Assembly (NCBI GenBank): GCA_014238945.1
Contig: JABAAB010000093.1
Coordinates: forward strand, 1-64,000
Direction: 5' to 3'
DNA from: Lysobacterales bacterium
Lineage (GTDB): Bacteria; Pseudomonadota; Gammaproteobacteria; Xanthomonadales; SZUA-36
DNA length: 64,000 nt
Below are positions 34,558 through 44,376 of this stretch, piece after piece; position 1 is the first letter of the stretch; every line of letters starts with the position of its first letter. The notes beneath the pieces are model-generated. The model saw only the letters and a list, made by a program, of their open reading frames with translations. It did not search any database and was not told the DNA's origin. A program made the position numbers and the translations under genes.

Positions 34558-35422
34558 GCCGCCCGCCGTTGAGTTTTCGATAGGTCTCGAGGCGCCAGGT
34601 CTCGGTCCGCTCGATATCGTTAAAACTGAACAGGTGAAAACCGGGTATGTTGATTTCAGGATCACCGAGATGGGGTATCAGTCCTTCCAGCAAGTCATCC
34701 GGTTGGTAAGGCTTGGCGCTGATCATTTTTCTCAAAAGACCCTTTTGTTTCCTCAATACTCTTACAGACTGCCCCACACCAATCCTGAGTGAAAGAGAAA
34801 TCAACTTGGTCAACTCGGCAACACCGGGTAAACCGATCCAGGCCGGCAATGTGACCCCGGCACTTCGAATTCCCCTGAGCCAACTGATCAATGCTTGTGG
34901 GTCGAAACACATCTGTGTGACAAGGTAGGTTGAAACTTTTTGTTTTTCCAATAGAAGTCTCAATAGCTCCTGCTTGTTAACCAACGGGTGACCCTCCGGA
35001 TGGGAGGCTATCCCTACATCCTCAATGTTGTGTCCGATTTCAGCAATGTCGCGAAGCAACTCCAGGGCACTGGTGTAATTTCCTGCTGGTTCCGGCGCGT
35101 CGCCACCGGGGACAAAAACACTTTCAACCTTGGATTCCTCAAGTCTTGCCAGTATTTCACGCAGGTGACCCCGGTCACGGACCATCCTGGCTGCGACATG
35201 GGGAATCAGTTTAAGTCGTCGCTCCTCTGGAAGTGCACGGAGTTCCTCTACGATTTTCAAGGTTGGCTCCAGACCATGTACAGGTGAGCAGGTGATCGCA
35301 ACATAGGAATGACGTGGAATGTGTATCAAGCGATCGACGATGGTACTGGTCGGGATGACTTCAAGGTAGGCCTGGTCCAGCAGGTTGGCCAATACTTTTT
35401 GATTGTTATTTGTGTCCAACAT
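34544..35422 (-). CDS. Methylenetetrahydrofolate reductase-like protein (MetF family)
   Basis: About 292 residues. The TIM-barrel pattern of MTHFR is present but diverged: LEVIPTST (the strand with the conserved Glu), VAITCSPVHG, VFVPGGDAPEPAGNY, GIASHPEGHPLV, YLVTQMCFDPQALI and PAWIGLPGVA. FAD-dependent MTHFR interconverts methyl-THF and methylene-THF. As first gene of a corrinoid demethylation operon it would oxidise the methyl-THF made by the methyltransferase. ATG 35422 is chosen because GAGGAA lies six bases upstream; the frame runs on to 35470. Confidence 0.8.
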   Translation of the reverse strand: MLDTNNNQKVLANLLDQAYLEVIPTSTIVDRLIHIPRHSYVAITCSPVHGLEPTLKIVEELRALPEERRLKLIPHVAARMVRDRGHLREILARLEESKVESVFVPGGDAPEPAGNYTSALELLRDIAEIGHNIEDVGIASHPEGHPLVNKQELLRLLLEKQKVSTYLVTQMCFDPQALISWLRGIRSAGVTLPAWIGLPGVAELTKLISLSLRIGVGQSVRVLRKQKGLLRKMISAKPYQPDDLLEGLIPHLGDPEINIPGFHLFSFNDIERTETWRLETYRKLNGGRHAQG

Positions 35423-35758
35423 TGATTCCTCGCTGGTATACGCAACTTGTTTTGTTGCACTGGTAAACATTTCATGGCACCCGTGTGCCAGGAAACAAAT
35501 TTCAACTCATGGGATTTAATCCTCGAATATAGAGTCAGTAATATATGGTCATTAATGGTGCAGTCTACACCCTGATGGCTGGCCAAGTCTCGCAATTTAA
35601 GCCAGGACGATTACCGAAATTGATGTGCCTGTGCAGGGGCGTGATATCCGGTTTATTGTATTTGTTAAACTCTCCTCATAGAATTAGTAGCGGTAAACTA
35701 TGACAAGGCGTGCTATTTTTCACAACTGGAAAAGTGAGCAATATCTTCGGAGATCATC
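35423..35758. other. Divergent promoter region between the corrinoid operon and the yiaW-like gene
   Basis: About 335 bases with no supported gene. It must contain the start of the nine-gene minus-strand operon and of the plus-strand pair. The only distinct structure seen is the 16-bp palindrome at 35475-35490. I see no cobalamin or other riboswitch consensus. Confidence 0.5.
35475..35490. promoter_or_regulatory. Palindrome upstream of the corrinoid operon
   Basis: TGGCAC and GTGCCA form perfect 6-bp arms around CCGT, about 53 bases upstream of the MetF-like start. It fits an operator for a dimeric regulator. It resembles a sigma-54 core promoter, but the GG to GC distance is nine, not ten, bases on either strand. 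Confidence 0.35.
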
Positions 35759-36133
35759 ATGCTTGATTATTTTGCACTGGGAATCCTGTTTTTTGTCGCG
35801 ATTACCCTTTTCTATGGAATCATCGCAATCCATGATATTCCCTACGAGATTGCCAAACACCGGAATCATCCGCATCAGGATGCCATCCATGTAACCGGCT
35901 GGATCAGCCTGTTCACTTTGCATGTGCTTTGGCCATTTTTGTGGATATGGGCCACCTTGTACAGGGAAGACAGGGGCTGGGGCTTTGCCGATGGAGTAAA
36001 CCCTGAAGATCGTCTGGAAGGGATAGAACGGCATCTTGACGATCTGACGTCAAGAATGGCGATGCTGGAAGGAAGTGATGAACCGGCAACGGAAACGGTG
36101 ACACCTGAAACACCGCAGGGAGGGGAAGAATAA
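35759..36133 (+). CDS. DUF3302 inner-membrane protein (YiaW-like)
   Basis: A 124-residue protein with two N-terminal membrane helices (FALGILFFVAITLFYGI and WISLFTLHVLWPFLWIWA) and a soluble C-terminal helix with a heptad pattern (EDRLEGIERHLDDLTSRMAML). This matches DUF3302/YiaW, a small partner of the HlyD-like YiaV. Its TAA shares a base with the ATG of the next gene, so both are translated together. In E. coli yiaW-yiaV encode a membrane pair of poorly known function. Confidence 0.8.
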   Translation: MLDYFALGILFFVAITLFYGIIAIHDIPYEIAKHRNHPHQDAIHVTGWISLFTLHVLWPFLWIWATLYREDRGWGFADGVNPEDRLEGIERHLDDLTSRMAMLEGSDEPATETVTPETPQGGEE

Positions 36134-37092
36134 TGGATTTATTATTAGTCCTCACTTACACGGCCATCTGTGTTGTAATTTTCAAGGTCTTCAATATCCC
36201 GTTGAACAAGTGGACGGTGCCGACCGCGATACTGGGTGGCATATTCTTAATCGGTGCATTGATCTTCCTGATGAATTATAACCACCCATATTCCGAAATC
36301 AGCCGCGAATATTTTGTGACAACACCGATCGTCCCGGCGGTCACTGGAACTGCTATCGAGGTGCATGCGAACGGTCGAACCAAGCTGAAAGCGGGGGATG
36401 TGCTTTTCAAAATTGACCCGATTCCATTTCAAAACAGGGTTTCCTCACTGACCGCACAAATCGTCCTGGCTGAAGCCGATGTGGACAGGACCACCGAGCT
36501 GTCCAAGGGCAATTTGATCAGCCAGCGTGATGTCGATCTTTCCATCACAAGGTTCGAAAACCTCAAGGGACAGCTGCAAACTGCTCAGTTTGAACTGGAT
36601 CAAACAGTTGTTCGCGCACCCACCGATGGTTATGTAACACAGGTAGCGCTAAGACCCGGTATGCGTGCGGCTTCCCTGCCTCTGCGCCCGGTCATGGTTT
36701 TTGTACACGATGAAAGCAAATATTTCATCGCCTGGTTCAGACAGAACAGCATGATGCGGTTACAGGTGGGTGATGACGCGGAGGTGGCGTTCGACGGCAT
36801 TCCCGGTCAAGTCTTTGCCGGCAAGGTACAAATGGTAAGTCCGGCCATTGTTGAGGGCCAGGTACAGCCCAGTGGAAACCTGATCAGTCCGATGACGGCA
36901 ACGTACCCGGGACGGCTTTCCGTGTTGATCGACATTACAGACCCTGAGTTTGAACCCTACCGTGCCAGGGTTCCGGGTGGCGCTTATGCACAGGCTGCGA
37001 TTTATACAGAGCATTTCCACCACGTAGCCATCATCAGGAAAGTTTTGCTTCGTATGTCGGCGTGGATGAATTATATCTTTCCATTCCACTAG
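36133..37092 (+). CDS. HlyD/EmrA-like membrane fusion protein (YiaV-like)
   Basis: About 319 residues. Two N-terminal hydrophobic helices are followed by the biotinyl-lipoyl half-motifs VPAVTGTAIEVHAN and RAPTDGYVTQVALRPG, a helical hairpin between them (VSSLTAQIVLAEADVDR through LKGQLQTAQFELDQ) and a beta-barrel domain (GDDAEVAFDGIPGQVFAGKV). This is the periplasmic adaptor layout of the HlyD family. No outer-membrane or transporter partner is adjacent; the yiaW-like gene just upstream is the only companion. Confidence 0.85.
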   Translation: MDLLLVLTYTAICVVIFKVFNIPLNKWTVPTAILGGIFLIGALIFLMNYNHPYSEISREYFVTTPIVPAVTGTAIEVHANGRTKLKAGDVLFKIDPIPFQNRVSSLTAQIVLAEADVDRTTELSKGNLISQRDVDLSITRFENLKGQLQTAQFELDQTVVRAPTDGYVTQVALRPGMRAASLPLRPVMVFVHDESKYFIAWFRQNSMMRLQVGDDAEVAFDGIPGQVFAGKVQMVSPAIVEGQVQPSGNLISPMTATYPGRLSVLIDITDPEFEPYRARVPGGAYAQAAIYTEHFHHVAIIRKVLLRMSAWMNYIFPFH

Positions 37093-37113
37093 GAAATAAC
37101 CAGCACCAATATT

Positions 37114-37144
37114 GAACACGTGCACCAAACTGGTGCACGTGTTC
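37114..37144. promoter_or_regulatory. Probable NtrC-binding palindrome upstream of glnK
   Basis: A perfect 14-bp inverted repeat (GAACACGTGCACCA and its complement) around AAC, containing the NtrC-type core TGCACCA-n3-TGGTGCA. It lies about 107 bases upstream of the sigma-54 -24 element, a normal enhancer distance. It may also fold as a hairpin at the end of the yiaV-like transcript. A second hairpin at 37186-37206 (AAGCCCC/GGGGCTT) lies between them without a T-run. Confidence 0.65.
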
Positions 37145-37235
37145 TTGTTCACTCCGCAGCTCCTGTATTTCAATTTCTTGCTAAAAAGCCCCTGCTTGCG
37201 GGGCTTGCTCCCTGATTGCACCGCGTGTTGACCGG

Positions 37236-37639
<404 letters not shown>

Positions 37640-37696
37640 AGATATCAACCGTAAGCCGCAGAAGAATACGACACAGCGACCAAAAGAGAGCACGAT

Positions 37697-38959
37697 ATGG
37701 AAAGCCAGATTTTTGAACTTCAATACGCCCTGGATACCTTTTACCTGTTGATCTGCGGTGCGCTGGTCATGTGGATGGCCGCGGGATTTGCCCTGCTGGA
37801 ATCTGGACTGGTTCGGGCCAAAAACACCACCGAGATTTTGACCAAGAACGTGGCCTTGTATGCGGTTGCCTGCCTGATGTACCTGGTGAGTGGTTATGCC
37901 ATCATGTATGACGGTGGGTGGTTTTTGCGTGGGCTCGAAGTGTTTAGCCTCGACCAGGTGCTGACGGATTCAGCCACCGCCGGGTTTGCCGGTGATGGTG
38001 TTTTTTCCGGTGCGGCGGATTTCTTCTTCCAGGTAGTTTTTGTCGCAACCGCAATGTCCATCGTGTCCGGATCGGTGGCGGAGCGAATGAAACTGTGGTC
38101 CTTTCTTCTGTTTGCGGTGTTCATGACCGGCTTTATCTACCCGTTGGAGGGTTCCTGGACCTGGGGCGGCCAGGATGTTTTCGGTCTGTATAGCCTGGGT
38201 GACCTGGGTTTCAGCGATTTTGCGGGCTCAGGCATTGTTCATCTGGCCGGTGGTGCTGCGGCACTCGCAGCGGTGCTGTTGTTGGGCCCGCGACGTGGTA
38301 AATACAGCAAGCAGGGTCATGCCAACGCATTACCAGGCGCCAACCTGCCATTGGCAACACTGGGTACCTTTATCCTGTGGATGGGCTGGTTCGGATTCAA
38401 TGGTGGCTCGGTACTCAAACTTGCCGATGCGGCCAGCGCTCATACGGTGGCCGTTGTATTTCTCAATACCAACGCTGCAGCTGCAGCTGGCCTGGTTGCA
38501 GCCCTGCTCACGGCACGGGCACTGTTTGGCAAGGCGGATCTGACCATGTCCCTGAACGGCGCCCTTGCAGGGCTGGTTGCAATCACTGCTGAACCCTCAA
38601 CACCGACCGCGTTGCAGGCGGTCGTATTCGGCGGAATTGCCGGTTGTATCGTGGTATTCAGCATCGTTGGGCTGGACCGGCTGAAAATTGATGACCCAGT
38701 GGGTGCAATATCGGTACATGGTGTGATCGGTCTGTTCGGTTTGTTGCTGGTCCCCATCAGCAACGGCGAGTCCAGTTTCACCGGTCAGTTGGTGGGTGCG
38801 GCCACCATTTTTGGATGGGTATTCGCTGCCAGTTGGCTGGTATGGTACGCACTGAAAATCACCCTGGGTATACGCGTGAGTGCCGAAGAGGAATATGAGG
38901 GACTGGATATAGGTGAATGTGGAATGGAAGCCTATCCTGAATTTACTTCAGCACAATAG
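37697..38959 (+). CDS. amtB: Ammonium transporter
   Basis: A 420-residue Amt channel with about eleven helices. The pore histidines are in the segments SGIVHLAGGAAA and ISVHGVIGLFG, and the family signatures MWMAAGFALLESGLVRAKNT and FILWMGWFGFNGGS are clear. It conducts ammonium into the cytoplasm and is gated by GlnK encoded just upstream, with which it shares the sigma-54 promoter. The start at ATG 37697 lies behind AAAGAGAG. No signal peptide is apparent beyond the first helix. Confidence 0.93.
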   Translation: MESQIFELQYALDTFYLLICGALVMWMAAGFALLESGLVRAKNTTEILTKNVALYAVACLMYLVSGYAIMYDGGWFLRGLEVFSLDQVLTDSATAGFAGDGVFSGAADFFFQVVFVATAMSIVSGSVAERMKLWSFLLFAVFMTGFIYPLEGSWTWGGQDVFGLYSLGDLGFSDFAGSGIVHLAGGAAALAAVLLLGPRRGKYSKQGHANALPGANLPLATLGTFILWMGWFGFNGGSVLKLADAASAHTVAVVFLNTNAAAAAGLVAALLTARALFGKADLTMSLNGALAGLVAITAEPSTPTALQAVVFGGIAGCIVVFSIVGLDRLKIDDPVGAISVHGVIGLFGLLLVPISNGESSFTGQLVGAATIFGWVFAASWLVWYALKITLGIRVSAEEEYEGLDIGECGMEAYPEFTSAQ

Positions 38960-39164
38960 TAAACACCACCGAGGGGGCGATTATTACGTATGCCGGAGTG
39001 AGCTTAGGATCAGGGGAACAACAAATATCGGTGCAGTTGATCCTTCCACACCCCCCGGTGCCCTGAAGACAGGGTCTGTCGGGCCGTATAACTCAAGGTA
39101 ATATGTTGTTAAATCAATAACTTAAATGTGTATAAAATTTTCGTGTCATTCTGTAAAAATTCCG

Positions 39165-39202
39165 TTGTCAATGATTATGCACAAGCGATATGCTTATCGC
39201 TT
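39165..39202 (+). promoter_or_regulatory. Candidate aceB promoter overlapped by a palindrome
   Basis: TTGTCA (39165-39170), an 18-base spacer and TATGCT (39189-39194) form a possible sigma-70 promoter about 50 bases before aceB. The perfect repeat AAGCGATA-TGCT-TATCGCTT at 39183-39202 covers the -10 element, so a bound repressor would block it. Confidence 0.4.
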
Positions 39203-39244
39203 AACGAAGTTTTCCGGATTAATAGCAAAATGGATTCATAACCC

Positions 39245-40831
39245 GTGTCTGGACCTCAGCCAAAACTGGAATTGACCCAGCCGGTGAGCCAAAACCAGGC
39301 CACAATTCTTACACCGCCTGCATTGGAATTCCTGGCGGAATTGGTGCGGCGATTTTCTCCGGAGCTGATGGAGTTGTTATCTGCACGTGGAAAGCGCCAG
39401 ATGGCATTCGACCGGGGTGCGGTACCCGGTTTCGATCCGTCAACCCGGGACATCAGGGAAGATGAATGGAAGGTCGCAGCCATCCCTTCGCAGGTTCAGG
39501 ACCGCCGCACCGAGATTACCGGTCCGGTCAGCAGAAAAATGGTCATCAATGCACTCAATTCGGGTGCCCAGGTCTACATGGCTGATTTCGAAGATTCCAC
39601 CGCACCCACCTGGCACAATGTAATTGACGGGCAATTGAACCTGTATGATGCTGTGCGGCGGCAGATCGATTTTGAATCCCCACAGGGGAAAAGCTATTCA
39701 CTGAATGACGAGACGGCGGTGCTGATGGTGCGCCCGCGAGGTCTGCATCTGCCGGAGCGACATGTGTGTCTGTCCGGCCAGGCCGTGCCCGGCGCACTGG
39801 TAGATTTTGGTTTATTCCTTTTCCACAATCATGAGCAACAGATCAAGCGGGGCGGTCGGCCCTATTTTTATCTGCCCAAGCTTCAGCACTACGACGAAGC
39901 GGTCTGGTGGGAAAAAGTGATCAACTGGGCGGAGGACCACCTGGGTCTTGAACACGGTACGGTACGCATCACCATATTAATTGAGACCCTTCCCGCTGTC
40001 TTCCAGATGCACGAGATCCTGCATGCGCTGCGAGACCGGATTCTGGGTTTGAACTGTGGTCGTTGGGATTACATTTTCAGCTATATCAAGACCTTCAAAA
40101 ATCATGCCGACCGCATTCTTCCGGACCGCGATTCAGTGGGTATGACCGTACCTTTTCTCGCCACATACTCAAAACTGCTGATTCAGACCTGCCACCGGCG
40201 TGGTGCCTTTGCGATGGGTGGCATGGCTGCACAGATTCCCATCCGTGGGGATGACGTGGCCAATGCTGTTGCAATGGAAAAAGTTCGTATTGACAAGGAA
40301 AGGGAGGCCGGTAACGGTCACGATGGGACCTGGGTTGCTCACCCGGGCCTGGAACCCATGGCCCGCAAGGAGTTTGACAAGGTACTCGAAGGCCCAAACC
40401 AGATCAACCGAACACTTGCAGACTTCAGCGCAAGCGCCAGGGAGTTGATCGAGCCCAGCGACGGTGATATTACCGAAGCCGGGGTACGCAAGAATATCCG
40501 TGTCGCAATACAGTACCTGGCCGCCTGGCTGAACGGCAACGGCTGCGTTCCAATAGACCATTTGATGGAAGACGCTGCCACAGCCGAAATCGGTCGGTCC
40601 CAGTTATGGCAGTGGTTAAAACACGGTGCCTTGCTGGACGATGGTCGGCAGATAACCATTGATTGGCTGGACGGCCTGTTTACCAGGATTCAGTCAGATT
40701 TGATAGATTCTGCAGCAGCTGATCAGAGCACAGCAATCCAAAACGCCACGAAACTGTTACGAGATATGACCCATGATACTGAACTGGTGGAGTTTCTTAC
40801 TTTACCCGCTTACGATCAGTTGAGTGACTGA
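39245..40831 (+). CDS. aceB: Malate synthase A
   Basis: A 528-residue malate synthase of the A form, condensing glyoxylate with acetyl-CoA. Family segments include [80 protein letters not shown] and [10 protein letters not shown]. The late [20 protein letters not shown] carries the C-terminal catalytic Asp region. The start is GTG 39245, with no strong ribosome site. It is followed after 29 bases by isocitrate lyase, making the glyoxylate shunt operon for growth on acetate or other C2 sources. Confidence 0.95.
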   Translation: MSGPQPKLELTQPVSQNQATILTPPALEFLAELVRRFSPELMELLSARGKRQMAFDRGAVPGFDPSTRDIREDEWKVAAIPSQVQDRRTEITGPVSRKMVINALNSGAQVYMADFEDSTAPTWHNVIDGQLNLYDAVRRQIDFESPQGKSYSLNDETAVLMVRPRGLHLPERHVCLSGQAVPGALVDFGLFLFHNHEQQIKRGGRPYFYLPKLQHYDEAVWWEKVINWAEDHLGLEHGTVRITILIETLPAVFQMHEILHALRDRILGLNCGRWDYIFSYIKTFKNHADRILPDRDSVGMTVPFLATYSKLLIQTCHRRGAFAMGGMAAQIPIRGDDVANAVAMEKVRIDKEREAGNGHDGTWVAHPGLEPMARKEFDKVLEGPNQINRTLADFSASARELIEPSDGDITEAGVRKNIRVAIQYLAAWLNGNGCVPIDHLMEDAATAEIGRSQLWQWLKHGALLDDGRQITIDWLDGLFTRIQSDLIDSAAADQSTAIQNATKLLRDMTHDTELVEFLTLPAYDQLSD

Positions 40832-40860
40832 ACAAAGAGACCTGTTACAGGAGTAGAGTA

Positions 40861-42132
40861 ATGAGCAAGCACAGTGACCTTCAAAATGATTGGGAAACCG
40901 ATCCACGTTGGAGTGGCATTCGCCGAGATTACAGTCCCCAGGATGTGGAGCGATTACGGGGTAACGTGCGGGTGGAATATTCACTTGCAAGACAAGGGTC
41001 GGAAAAATTGTGGCGCATGATGGCAGAGCAGCCTTTTGTTAACGCCCTCGGCGCGATGTCAGGTAACCAGGCGATGCAGCAGGTAAAAGCGGGTTTGAAG
41101 GCCATCTACCTGTCCGGTTGGCAGGTGGCAGCCGATGCCAACCTGGCGGGTCAGATGTATCCGGATCAATCCCTGTACCCGGCCGATTCTGTACCCAGCG
41201 TGGTACGGCGGATCAACAATGCCCTGATGCGTGCTGACCAGTTGCGTCACGCCGAAGGTGATGACTCGATTGACTGGATGGCGCCCATCGTGGCGGACGC
41301 CGAGGCGGGGTTCGGTGGGGTGCTCAATGCCCACGAGCTAATGAAGGCCATGATCGAGGCCGGTGCGGCGGGTGTGCACTATGAAGATCAGCTGGCATCG
41401 GCCAAGAAATGTGGCCATATGGGTGGCAAGGTACTGGTTCCTACTTCAGAGGCGGTATCCAAGTTGTCTGCTGCCAGACTCGCGGCTGACATCATGGGTG
41501 TTCCGACCATATTGGTGGCACGCACCGATGCCATGGCAGCCGGTCTGCTGACCTCCGATATCGATGAATATGACCACCCGTTTATCACCGGAGAGCGTAC
41601 GATCGAGGGGTTTTACGAGACCAGAGCGGGTATAGACCAGGCGATTGCACGTGGTTTGGCCTACGCGCCATATGCCGACCTGATCTGGTGTGAGACTGGC
41701 AAACCGGATCTTGATCAGGCGAAGAAATTTGCAGAAGGCATCCACGCCGAGTTTCCCGGCAAGATGCTGTCCTATAACTGCTCCCCTTCGTTCAACTGGA
41801 AGCAGAATCTTGATGATGTGACCATCGCAAACTTCCAGAATGAACTGGGTGCCATGGGCTACAAATTCCAGTTCATAACACTGGCGGGTTTCCACGCTCT
41901 TAATTACAGCATGTACCAGTTGGCGCGTGGTTATGGGGAAAGCCAGATGAGTGCCTATGTGAAGTTGCAGGAAGCCGAGTTTGCAGCAGAGAAAGACGGT
42001 TATTCAGGCACCAAACACCAGCGTGAGGTGGGTACCGGTTATTTCGATGCCATTACCCAGGTGCTCAGCCAGGGCAAGTCATCGCTGTCCGCACTTGCAG
42101 GGTCAACCGAAGAGGAGCAGTTCGACGAATAA
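40861..42132 (+). CDS. aceA: Isocitrate lyase
   Basis: A 423-residue isocitrate lyase splitting isocitrate into glyoxylate and succinate. The catalytic loop KKCGHMGGK (Cys184) is intact, as are [34 protein letters not shown] and [15 protein letters not shown] good ribosome site (AGGAG) precedes ATG 40861. Together with aceB it bypasses the CO2-releasing steps of the TCA cycle. A strong terminator lies 49 bases after the stop. Confidence 0.96.
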   Translation: MSKHSDLQNDWETDPRWSGIRRDYSPQDVERLRGNVRVEYSLARQGSEKLWRMMAEQPFVNALGAMSGNQAMQQVKAGLKAIYLSGWQVAADANLAGQMYPDQSLYPADSVPSVVRRINNALMRADQLRHAEGDDSIDWMAPIVADAEAGFGGVLNAHELMKAMIEAGAAGVHYEDQLASAKKCGHMGGKVLVPTSEAVSKLSAARLAADIMGVPTILVARTDAMAAGLLTSDIDEYDHPFITGERTIEGFYETRAGIDQAIARGLAYAPYADLIWCETGKPDLDQAKKFAEGIHAEFPGKMLSYNCSPSFNWKQNLDDVTIANFQNELGAMGYKFQFITLAGFHALNYSMYQLARGYGESQMSAYVKLQEAEFAAEKDGYSGTKHQREVGTGYFDAITQVLSQGKSSLSALAGSTEEEQFDE

Positions 42133-42180
42133 CCGCAGTTGTGTGTGATTTATTACGGTAATCAGTACACTGCAAAAGCA

Positions 42181-42209
42181 AAAGGGCGGTCATTGACCGC
42201 CCTTTTTAA
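42181..42209. terminator. Bidirectional terminator after aceBA
   Basis: An 11-bp stem (AAAGGGCGGTC, 42181-42191, with its complement at 42195-42205) and three-base loop, followed by T residues on the plus strand. On the minus strand a T-rich stretch (TTTTGCTTTTGC) follows, so it can also end the DUF2628 transcript. Confidence 0.85.
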
Positions 42210-42236
42210 TTATTTGATTGATAATCTTGTTTTAAT

Positions 42237-42641
42237 CTATGCAGCGCTGGCCAGGTGAATTGCGCCGTGATAGTGATCGTCATTGGCTGCCCGGATAGCC
42301 TGGCGGCGGCTTTGTGCGGCTACCGTACACTTCCAATTGAATTTTTCTTCCGTCAGTGCCCTGGCGTGCCAGCGATAACCTATGAAACCCGGTTTGATGC
42401 CAAAAACGATGACCAGAAGGGTCAACAAAAGAATTTCACCGACCGGACTGGACATCCAGCCTCCAGCCAGTTGCGCTATATCAAACATCAGCGTGGTGGT
42501 AACGACCAGTAAAAGTGTAGTGAGACCCAGTCCACGGCGTACCGCCCAGACCGAGGGCGCTAAAAACGCCAACCAGGAAAAGCCGCGTCGCACGGCCTGG
42601 TAACCATATTTTGGATGTTGATAAATATCAAATACGCGCAT
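42237..42641 (-). CDS. DUF2628 membrane protein
   Basis: A 134-residue protein beginning MRVFDIYQHPKYGYQAVRRG FSW, the usual head of DUF2628 proteins. Helices follow in FLAPSVWAVRRGLGLTTLLL and EILLLTLLVIVFGIKPGFIG, then a soluble tail with YRWHARALTEEKFNW. Its function is unknown; homologues are small inner-membrane proteins. It converges with aceA across a bidirectional terminator. Confidence 0.75.
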   Translation of the reverse strand: MRVFDIYQHPKYGYQAVRRGFSWLAFLAPSVWAVRRGLGLTTLLLVVTTTLMFDIAQLAGGWMSSPVGEILLLTLLVIVFGIKPGFIGYRWHARALTEEKFNWKCTVAAQSRRQAIRAANDDHYHGAIHLASAA

Positions 42642-42825
42642 GTATTTTGTAGAAAACCTCCGTCATTGCATCATACATTAAGACGACTGAAACCAGCTGA
42701 TGGTTCCCGTGTCTGCACGCCTGTCTTGAAATCTTCCCGGATCATGTGTTACCTGAAAATCAATTATCCCAAGCATGGAATCAATTCTAAAGTGCCTTTG
42801 GTCATGTTGCCATGATCCAGGTCAA

Positions 42826-44376
42826 TCAGGCCGGGTCGGATGCCGCGCATTTGAAGGGAATATCCACGGCCGGTGGGCGCGTAATTCCTTCGCGTTCGAG
42901 GACTTCCATGATGGCAGGGAAAGGACTCGGGTCGAACTTGTGATACGTCAGCCAGTTGGCCAGTTGGTACGGCACACCGGACTCGGCATAGGGGCGTAGT
43001 ACCTCGGTGGCTTCCTGCTCCCGCCCAAGGATCTTCAGAGCATGCCAGCGTGAAGAACGTGCATAATTATCATCCGGGTCAATGCCGGCAAGTAATTTTT
43101 CTGCATCCTTTGTTCTGCCTTCAATACGTGCTTGTCGGATAGGGACCAGCTGGTTGTTCTGGGGGGTTAAACGTTGGAATCGTTCAGCAAGTTGCCTGCC
43201 TTCCAATACACGACCGGACCACATCAGTGTTCTGTGGGTTTGATAAATCAAGGTTGAATTATCCGGCCAGCGTTTCAATGCCTCTAATCCAAAGTCCGCT
43301 GCAGCCGAGGCGTCCATATGTCGATAGGCAGAACTCATGTAGGTAGCAGCGCTGAATTCATCCGTCTCCCCGCGCTCGCGCAAGTATTGCAGTATTTTGA
43401 CCGCCTGCTCATTATCATCCAGTATGGCGAGGACCCAGATCAGACTGCCCCTTGCCAACTCATCATTTGGTCTTTCCTTGAGGTATTGGGTTAGCAGACG
43501 GACGGATTCGCGTGGTCGCAAGCCAACTTCTGCTTTGTAGGCCCGGAATTTCTTTTGGTCGATTTCATTGGCTGCTGTTTCTATGGCGCGATCAATCCGT
43601 GTATTGAATTCCTGCAGCATCTGGCGGGGTTCAAGATCGGTCAGTCCGCTATCGGTCCTTGAGGGTGTCAGCTGTGTTTTCCAGAAATCAGCGGCCTGCA
43701 GATGCGCATCCGCAAATGACGGGTCTATGGAACGTGCCGCTGTTCATCAACAGGTGATTCCGGACCAGGGCCAGACGGGCATCGGTGAATCCGGGGTCAC
43801 CGACCAATGCCTGTTTGAACTGGTCTTCTGCAATCTCCAGGCTGCCATAGGAATAAATGGCCTGCTGCTCCAGGCCTTTAAGGTAGCTGTCATAGGCGGT
43901 CAGGTTGTTGGTGGCAACACCTTTCAGGTCCGGCGCCGTGTTACCGAGCAATGAAGAGTCCAGAGCACTGGCCACATCACCGGCTTCAGTGGTTTGAACT
44001 ACGGGTTGTTGAGAAGCGGAATCCGACCCCTTTTCCTCAAAGCGGGATTCCCAGACAAAATAGGCCAGTGCGAAAAGCAGGATCACGATGATGCTGCGAT
44101 CCAGCCTGTGCGCTGTCTCCTTGCGGATGAAGCAGTCCTGTCAATTTCTGACTCGCGCTTTACACCCTCCGGTGTCAACTCAAATGCCCAGGCAAAAAAC
44201 AACACCAACGGAAAGCCGATCATCAGAACGACGACAACAAACTGCATGGTCCAGTCGGGTGCCCTGAAGGTATCCAGCAACAGTTCGGCAATCTGCGCCA
44301 GCAACCATGAACCAATCAGATAGGCCACGCCCACGCGAAACACGTTGCGACGTTTTAGTTCGTTAAACAGGCTCAT
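42826..44376 (-). pseudogene. Decayed TolB-like/TPR membrane protein
   Basis: Three frames together give a shortened relative of the protein at 12426-14741. Frame 1 (44376 to about 44125) has MSLFNELKRRNVFRVGVAYL, two helices and FAWAFELTPEGVKRE. After a frameshift, frame 2 (to about 43735) has a helix and then VVQTTE joined to AGDVASALDSSLLG, so the whole FlgO/TolB-like domain (about 120 residues in the intact paralogue) is missing. A second frameshift leads to RSIDPSFADAHLQAADFW and the TPR part ending at 42826. Frame changes plus a domain loss make decay more likely than sequencing error. The initial ATG overlaps the stop of another remnant upstream (ATGA). Confidence 0.8.

Noticed and set aside
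35475-35490. Apparent sigma-54 promoter before the corrinoid operon (TGGCAC...TGCC)
   Set aside because: The GG and GC are nine bases apart on both strands; sigma-54 needs ten. Kept only as a palindrome.
35423-35758. Possible cobalamin riboswitch upstream of the corrinoid operon
   Set aside because: I looked for the conserved B12-box-type core and found nothing convincing on the minus strand.
37186-37206. Hairpin AAGCCCC/GGGGCTT as terminator of the yiaV-like gene
   Set aside because: No T-run follows on the plus strand, and no minus-strand gene ends here, so I did not list it as a terminator.
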